64,000 bases of DNA from Ruegeria sp. HKCCD7303 (GTDB lineage: Bacteria > Pseudomonadota > Alphaproteobacteria > Rhodobacterales > Rhodobacteraceae): contig NZ_WVRE01000001.1 of assembly GCF_013111185.1 (NCBI RefSeq), positions 744,001 to 808,000 of the forward strand, written 5' to 3'. The notes under the pieces are model-generated. The model had not been told where the DNA came from, searched no databases, and saw only the letters and a program-made list of their open reading frames with translations. Below are positions 60,616 to 64,000 of the stretch, piece after piece; the stretch's first letter is position 1, and each line of letters opens with the position of its first letter. A program made the position numbers and the translations under genes.

Positions 60616-60990
60616 ATGATTTTCGAGCAACCCCGAACAATCGATGCGGATCTTCCACCAGCAAACGCATTGCGCGTGTACCGCTGGGCAGACCTACCCA
60701 ACCTAACGGCCCCTGCCCTCTACCGGGTTACTGATCCAGGTCAGGAACCCCGTGAAGTCTATGCCTCCAAGCACAAGCGCCAAGTCCTTGAGGGGCTGAT
60801 GCGGTCGCCTCTCTACGCGGCCAGCTACTGCCGTCTTTCGGACCAGGTGCTACCACTGCGCCGAGATGACGGCGTGAACATCGAATGCAAGATGTACCGA
60901 GGCGATGCAGACACCGGGCGCCAGAAGTACGGCATCTATGTCTTGGTTTCACAGGTTGAGCTGATTGAAGAGCGCGGAGTTGCTGCATGA
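60616..60990 (+). CDS. Hypothetical protein of the integrated element
   Basis: A 124-residue predicted cytoplasmic protein without a recognised family. It contains ALYRVTDPGQEPREVYASKHKR and LRRDDGVNIECKMYRG; the N-terminal half recalls replication- or regulation-associated small phage proteins, but nothing specific. AAAGG and AGG purine runs lie before the ATG. It starts a run of genes that touch or overlap by one to four bases up to 63400. Confidence 0.65.
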   Translation: MIFEQPRTIDADLPPANALRVYRWADLPNLTAPALYRVTDPGQEPREVYASKHKRQVLEGLMRSPLYAASYCRLSDQVLPLRRDDGVNIECKMYRGDADTGRQKYGIYVLVSQVELIEERGVAA

Positions 60991-61091
60991 GAACCCGCGA
61001 CCTCCAGATTCATGCCCTTCGTCGCAAGCACGGCCTCTCAGAGGCCGCTGCTCGCATTGTCGCAACGCTGTACTACGGGGAGGGCCGCTAA
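60987..61091 (+). CDS. Small 34-residue protein between overlapping genes
   Basis: The frame MRTRDLQIHALRRKHG... ends YYGEGR and is basic and helical. Its ATG overlaps the previous stop (ATGA) and its TAA overlaps the next ATG (TAATG). Such exact packing on both sides supports a real small gene, as does the GGGGAGGG ribosome site for the next gene inside it. Function unknown; possibly a short HTH-like element. Confidence 0.6.
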   Translation: MRTRDLQIHALRRKHGLSEAAARIVATLYYGEGR

Positions 61092-61297
61092 TGGCCCTCA
61101 TCACCCAGATCCCCAAGAACAACCGCGAGGAATTCCGTGTCAGCCGGGATGACTTTCAAGGGCATGACCTCATCAATATCCGCGTGTTCTTCATCTCGAA
61201 AGACGGAGAGATGCTACCGGGCAAGCAAGGTGTCGCCTTCAAGGCTGAATTGCTGCCTGAGTTCATAGACGCGCTCAACAAAGCGGAGGCTGCGTAG
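61091..61297 (+). CDS. PC4/YdbC-like ssDNA-binding protein
   Basis: A 68-residue protein resembling the transcriptional coactivator PC4 domain: IPKNNREEFRVSRDDFQGHD, INIRVFF, GEMLPGKQGVAFKAELLPEF. PC4-fold proteins bind single-stranded DNA as dimers; bacterial and phage versions are linked to replication and recombination. It starts right after the small gene with a one-base overlap and is directly followed by the HTH protein gene. Confidence 0.82.
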   Translation: MALITQIPKNNREEFRVSRDDFQGHDLINIRVFFISKDGEMLPGKQGVAFKAELLPEFIDALNKAEAA

Positions 61298-61822
61298 ATG
61301 GGGCGCGACAAGAAAAACGAGAAGCGCGTTGAGCATTGGACCAAGCTTGTTCGCAACATGATGGAGGAGCCCGCTTGGCGGGCCCTCTCATCAACCGCGC
61401 AGGCACTGTATCCATGGCTAAGGCTAGAATGGCGCGGGGCGGGCAACAACAACAACGGCAAGATTAGCTTGAGCGTCAGACAAGCCGCTGACCGGTTAGG
61501 CGTGTCGTACAACACAGCCGCCAAAGGGTTTCGCGAGTTACAGGCAAAGGGCTTCATTGCTGTGACACGCCCGCCCAAACTTGGCACCAGTGGCGTCGCA
61601 TCATCTCCGATGTTCGAACTAACCGAAATTTCGTTGCCTACCGCGCACGGAGAGGCTGGCCGCAGGCTCTACAAGCAGTGGTCAAAAGGTTCAGATTTCC
61701 CGGTTGTGAAAGCCCCGGTTCACAACCCGACTGGCAAAAGCGGAAAAACAAAACCCTGTCTGAAAAACTGCGACGAGACAGTCGTAGATTTTGCGACGAG
61801 AATGACGGAGGCGACGCAATAA
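61298..61822 (+). CDS. Helix-turn-helix protein, phage-replication style, possibly truncated
   Basis: A 174-residue protein with a winged HTH near residues 50-95: NGKISLSVRQAADRLGVSYN and then TAAKGFRELQAKGFI, typical of island and phage proteins that act in replication or regulation. It ends MTEATQ at TAA (61820-61822). The very next codon is an in-frame ATG and the frame stays open for 50 more codons, so the protein may have been longer and been split by this stop, or the two parts may be separate genes. Confidence 0.75.
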   Translation: MGRDKKNEKRVEHWTKLVRNMMEEPAWRALSSTAQALYPWLRLEWRGAGNNNNGKISLSVRQAADRLGVSYNTAAKGFRELQAKGFIAVTRPPKLGTSGVASSPMFELTEISLPTAHGEAGRRLYKQWSKGSDFPVVKAPVHNPTGKSGKTKPCLKNCDETVVDFATRMTEATQ

Positions 61823-61975
61823 ATGCGACGGGCCGTATCAATTTTTGCGACGAATACACCCGATTCCGGCAAGTCCCCCGTCGCAATATTTAAGACATCC
61901 TTAATCTACCAGGGGGTCTGGGGGAAACCGACCCCTTCTGCACCAACAATCCAGCAAGCGAGGCAAGAACAATGA
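61823..61975 (+). CDS. 50-residue in-frame continuation of the HTH protein gene
   Basis: The frame begins at ATG immediately after the TAA of the HTH gene in the same phase and runs to TGA, which overlaps the start of the DUF5681 gene (ATGA). It encodes MRRAVSIFATNTPDSGKS and ends IQQARQEQ. The continuous phase and the clean overlap suggest it is the former C terminus of the HTH protein. No separate ribosome site is obvious. Status as a gene is uncertain. Confidence 0.45.
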   Translation: MRRAVSIFATNTPDSGKSPVAIFKTSLIYQGVWGKPTPSAPTIQQARQEQ

Positions 61976-62418
61976 TGGATGAACCTAGCCGTAATAACGG
62001 CACGACAACGGACGAACGGAACCCGGATGGCACTTTTGCGCCCGGAAATTCAGGCAGGCCCAGAGGCGCACGGCACCGTATCACAAGGGCAGTTGAGGAA
62101 CTGCTGGAAGGCCAATCTGAGCAAATAACCCAAAAGGCTGTTGAGCTGGCGCTCGAAGGCGACAGCACGGCCCTGCGTCTATGCTTGGAACGACTGGCGC
62201 CCACCAGAAAGGACGCACCAGTCAGTTTCGACCTTCCAACTATCAAATCCGCCGAGGACGCCTCAGAGGCCGCACAGGCGGTGCTACAGGCAGTTTCTCA
62301 GGGTGAAGTAACGCCACTGGAAGGTGCAACTGTCATGGGTCTGGTGGAGCAGTACAGGCGTGTCCTTGAAACCACCGAATTGGAGCGCAGGATCACTGCA
62401 CTGGAGGCCGCGAAATGA
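61972..62418 (+). CDS. DUF5681 domain-containing protein
   Basis: A 148-residue protein with the DUF5681 N terminus NPDGTFAPGNSGRPRGARHR, then a helical segment VEELLEGQSEQITQKAVELA and LCLERLAPTRKDAP. The family is frequent in prophages and gene-transfer-type elements and may be a small packaging or regulatory factor. The C terminus LERRITALEAAK resembles the N-terminal motif of the next three proteins. ATGA overlaps at both ends. Confidence 0.85.
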   Translation: MMDEPSRNNGTTTDERNPDGTFAPGNSGRPRGARHRITRAVEELLEGQSEQITQKAVELALEGDSTALRLCLERLAPTRKDAPVSFDLPTIKSAEDASEAAQAVLQAVSQGEVTPLEGATVMGLVEQYRRVLETTELERRITALEAAK

Positions 62419-62732
62419 GCATTAGGAATAGACTGGCGGCTTTGGAAAGCAGGAAAGCTGTAAGCGCCATATCGAACTCGGGCGCGCCGGATCAATTAAC
62501 CAGGCAACTGCAAAACACCGCAGAGCGGATGCGAGACATTCCACTGGACCAATTGACGGCCAAGGCGTCACCTGTCGAGGTAGCCGCCCTTATTCTGGAT
62601 GGCCGCGTGGATGAGAAAGTAGCTCGTAACTGCATCGAGCTTTCTAAGCAATCAGCCCCGAGCGCAAATCTGTTCCAATGCTTCTTGGACGCAGCCGGGT
62701 GCACCCAAGCAAGCCTGGCGGAGGAAGGTTGA
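62415..62732 (+). CDS. Small protein 1 of a three-member series (MSIRNRLAALES)
   Basis: A 105-residue protein with an N-terminal amphipathic helix MSIRNRLAALESRK shared with the two following genes. The rest (TAERMRDIPLDQL, VAALILDGRVDEKV) is helical and has no recognised family. Its start overlaps the DUF5681 stop by four bases. A DNA-packaging or scaffold-like role is conceivable but not supported by a motif. Confidence 0.65.
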   Translation: MSIRNRLAALESRKAVSAISNSGAPDQLTRQLQNTAERMRDIPLDQLTAKASPVEVAALILDGRVDEKVARNCIELSKQSAPSANLFQCFLDAAGCTQASLAEEG

Positions 62733-62733
62733 T

Positions 62734-63063
62734 ATGAGCATCAAAAGCCGATTGACCAAACTGGAAGCGAGTTCGCCAAACGCGCTCGAACTTCCCATCG
62801 TGTTTTATCAAATCTACGGGATCAAGAAAGGTACTGAGGGAACCAGTCGAGTAGTCGAAAGAGAGCATGGCCCAGCGACAATTCCGGGCCTCGGTCTTGG
62901 CCGGATCTTTCCACATGAAAGTGAAAGCCAAAGCGAATTCGAACGGCGTGTTTTTGCCATCAAGGCAGGTGGAAAGCACATTGAGGACATGACCAAAGAA
63001 GAACGAGAGACGGCATTTGCCGTTGCAGACCGAGTAATGGGGGGCAGAAACAATGACGATTAA
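62734..63063 (+). CDS. Small protein 2 of a three-member series (MSIKSRLTKLEA)
   Basis: A 109-residue protein with the same N-terminal motif (MSIKSRLTKLEA), followed by a different middle (PIVFYQIYGIKKG, RIFPHESESQSEFERRVFAI) and a charged helix MTKEERETAFAVADRVMGG. It begins one base after the previous stop and ends 11 bp inside the next gene. No family recognised. Confidence 0.65.
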   Translation: MSIKSRLTKLEASSPNALELPIVFYQIYGIKKGTEGTSRVVEREHGPATIPGLGLGRIFPHESESQSEFERRVFAIKAGGKHIEDMTKEERETAFAVADRVMGGRNNDD

Positions 63064-63400
63064 GAACCGGCTGAAGAAGCTTGAAACTGCAAGTTCAACT
63101 GACTGTCTTGTTTTGCCGCCGAAATTTGTTGTCTTTGAAGGTATGGATACGCAATGGGCGATTGTCCCCGGGCTTGACGGCGGGTTTCAAAGGGAAGAAG
63201 GCGAAAACCTTGGCGAGTTCTGTCAAAGAGTGTTCAAGGCTTACGTGACTTCCAAAGGTTTAGAAAAATGCCGCTCCAACGAGCTAAGCGACAAGGATCT
63301 TCAATTCATAATCGCAGCTGATAAGCCGGAATTGGCACTCAAGCTTTATCGTGGAGAGGAATTATCGGACGCTGACGCTAAGTCACTTGCCAGAAAGTAA
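63053..63400 (+). CDS. Small protein 3 of a three-member series (MTIKNRLKKLET)
   Basis: A 115-residue protein, again with the N-terminal helix motif (MTIKNRLKKLET), then PPKFVVFEGMDTQWAIVPG, ENLGEFCQRVFKAYV and a C-terminal LALKLYRGEELSDADAKSL. The middle parts of proteins 2 and 3 also share a layout (short strand region, then an F-x-x-R-V-F helix), so both may be paralogues. Last gene of the plus-strand run. Confidence 0.65.
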   Translation: MTIKNRLKKLETASSTDCLVLPPKFVVFEGMDTQWAIVPGLDGGFQREEGENLGEFCQRVFKAYVTSKGLEKCRSNELSDKDLQFIIAADKPELALKLYRGEELSDADAKSLARK

Positions 63401-63409
63401 GACTTCGAT

Positions 63410-63450
63410 GTGGGGTACGACGCGCCGAACTCGTACCCCCTCATTGAAAA
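63410..63450. repeat. Imperfect direct repeat, copy 1, with 9-bp inverted repeat
   Basis: Just after the last plus-strand gene, GGGGTACGA (63412-63420) and TCGTACCCC (63431-63439) form a perfect inverted repeat with a 10-base loop, and AACTCGTACCCCCTC follows a pattern repeated at 63582-63622. No T run follows; could be a terminator stem or a protein site. Confidence 0.5.
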
Positions 63451-63581
63451 TCGTTAACCCCCTCAAGGCGCGCCGCGTGTTATGTCTAGCTTGGCGACAT
63501 GAAGCAAATGAGACCCTCTGGAGGAAAATTACATCGGATTTGGGCGCACAAAACGCGCATTTTGCCAACTCTAAGTGACTG

Positions 63582-63622
63582 GTGTGGGTGACACACCCAA
63601 CTCGTGACCCCCTCTTTTAAAA
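63582..63622. repeat. Imperfect direct repeat, copy 2
   Basis: GTGTGGGTGACACACCCA then AACTCGTGACCCCCTC and AAAA mirrors copy 1 (63410-63450) in order and length, with a one-base shift. It contains its own small palindrome TGGGTG-ACA-CACCCA. Together with ACCCCCTC at 63451-63458 and 63861-63868 these may be protein-binding repeats of the element. Confidence 0.45.
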
Positions 63623-63845
63623 GGTCAAAAACCAGTACGTGCTAAAATAAAGACGTGCCACCCACGATGAAAAATATCGCATTGAGACAATTTTGTGTCC
63701 ACGATTCTCCCGGAACTAACCGTTCAGACATTGGAAACAGACTGTTTCGCCTCTTTTTCGTTCATTACGGGGTTTCCCGAATACCCGCATTCTGGTTTGT
63801 GTGGCACGCTCAAATCACTGACACATACTACCACTTGCTCTTCGT

Positions 63846-63882
63846 TAAGGGACTGGCGTCTACCCCCTCTGCCAGTCCCTTA
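63846..63882. terminator. 12-bp hairpin at the end of the partial minus-strand gene
   Basis: TAAGGGACTGGC (63846-63857) and GCCAGTCCCTTA (63871-63882) form a perfect 12-bp stem with a 13-base loop. It lies 5 bp after the stop of the partial minus-strand frame and about 445 bp after the plus-strand genes, so it may terminate convergent transcripts. T runs are weak. Confidence 0.55.
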
Positions 63883-63887
63883 TTGCT

Positions 63888-64000
63888 TTACGAGCCTTGT
63901 TCAGGCCACCACGGCAAATCGTCAGGCACCGGAACGTCGTTGCGCTCTAGCCATTCCTTAATTGCGGCCCCGTCTAAGTCACTAGGCAAGTTTGAATTGA
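63888..64000 (-). CDS. C-terminal end of a hypothetical protein (partial)
   Basis: The last 37 codons of a minus-strand frame entering from the right edge read NSNLPSDLDGAAIKEWL and end DDLPWWPEQGS before TAA. The Trp/Pro-rich acidic ending looks like coding sequence, and a hairpin follows the stop. No family can be named from this piece. Confidence 0.4.
   Translation of the reverse strand, partial: NSNLPSDLDGAAIKEWLERNDVPVPDDLPWWPEQGS

Larger units (their letters stand above)
57961..64000. mobile_element. Left end of a tRNA-Lys-integrated genomic island or prophage
   Basis: The segment begins at the tRNA-Lys fragment and continues past the right edge. It holds a tyrosine integrase, an AlpA-like regulator, a PC4-like protein, an HTH protein of phage-replication style, DUF5681 and several small proteins, nearly all on the plus strand with overlapping or touching ends. 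No capsid, terminase or portal gene is in view, so phage versus other integrative element is open. Confidence 0.8.

Noticed and set aside
63401-64000. CRISPR array
   Set aside because: The two 41-bp repeats are imperfect and separated by 131 bp; no regular repeat-spacer series exists anywhere in the window.

Overview
The window looks like a chromosomal segment of a marine Rhodobacterales (Roseobacter-group) alphaproteobacterium. The basis is gene content and style: moderately GC-rich DNA, tightly packed genes with many ATGA stop/start overlaps, a c2/c550-type cytochrome, an alphaproteobacterial GAAC-N7-GAAC SOS box, a moxR/DUF58/DUF4159 operon and a lipid-modification cluster with RpoE/ChrR-like promoters. 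The species cannot be named from the sequence alone.

Layout. 1-3.9 kb: peptide/solute ABC importer operon (minus strand) with a pentameric ligand-gated ion channel gene between the binding protein and the permeases. 4-15.9 kb: housekeeping genes (panBC, glpK, smpB, idi, cytochrome c, a P1 peptidase, an SDR, arfB, queuosine-precursor transporter, mepA, UMF1-type MFS, YggT). Between yhhQ and arfB is an unusual short transcript-like element with a 16S-tail-complementary ribosome binding site. 16-29 kb: recQ, yaaA, a hybrid histidine kinase and the alpha-2-macroglobulin/pbpC pair. 28.8-35.5 kb: four-gene MoxR operon on the minus strand, every junction an ATGA overlap. 35.6-43.5 kb: DUF1285, DMT exporter, hydroxypyruvate isomerase, polA, an ABC ATPase without a permease and small conserved proteins. 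43.6-52.2 kb: SOS mutagenesis genes dnaE2 and imuB, separated by a truncated hemoglobin, a DMT transporter, a NYN/OST-HTH protein, formaldehyde-detoxifying alcohol dehydrogenase and an I78-type lipoprotein. 52.2-57.3 kb: a divergent pair of transcription units (SDR versus FAD oxidase, chalcone-isomerase-fold protein, MFS, two DUF3833 proteins). 57.96 kb to the right edge: left end of an integrated element, starting at the 3' part of a tRNA-Lys gene and carrying a tyrosine integrase, an AlpA-like regulator, a PC4-like protein, an HTH protein, a DUF5681 protein and a row of small related proteins.

How the parts work together. The two clearest regulatory units are read directly from DNA. First, GAAC-N7-GAA(C/T) boxes stand immediately before dnaE2 and imuB, tying the two dispersed genes into one damage response; imuA is not in the window and DnaE2 appears to lack the usual C-terminal OB region. 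Second, two oppositely oriented TGATCC-N18-TA promoters lie back to back in the 192-bp gap at 52.9-53.1 kb and fit the RpoE/ChrR (singlet oxygen) promoter type. They would co-induce an SDR and an operon likely to act on envelope lipids.

The strongest candidates for something little described are the ion channel embedded in an ABC uptake operon, the compact RpoE-type lipid cluster without a methyltransferase, and the short leader-like element at 11.4-11.6 kb. All functional statements come from reading translated sequence and recalled family features; no database search was run.
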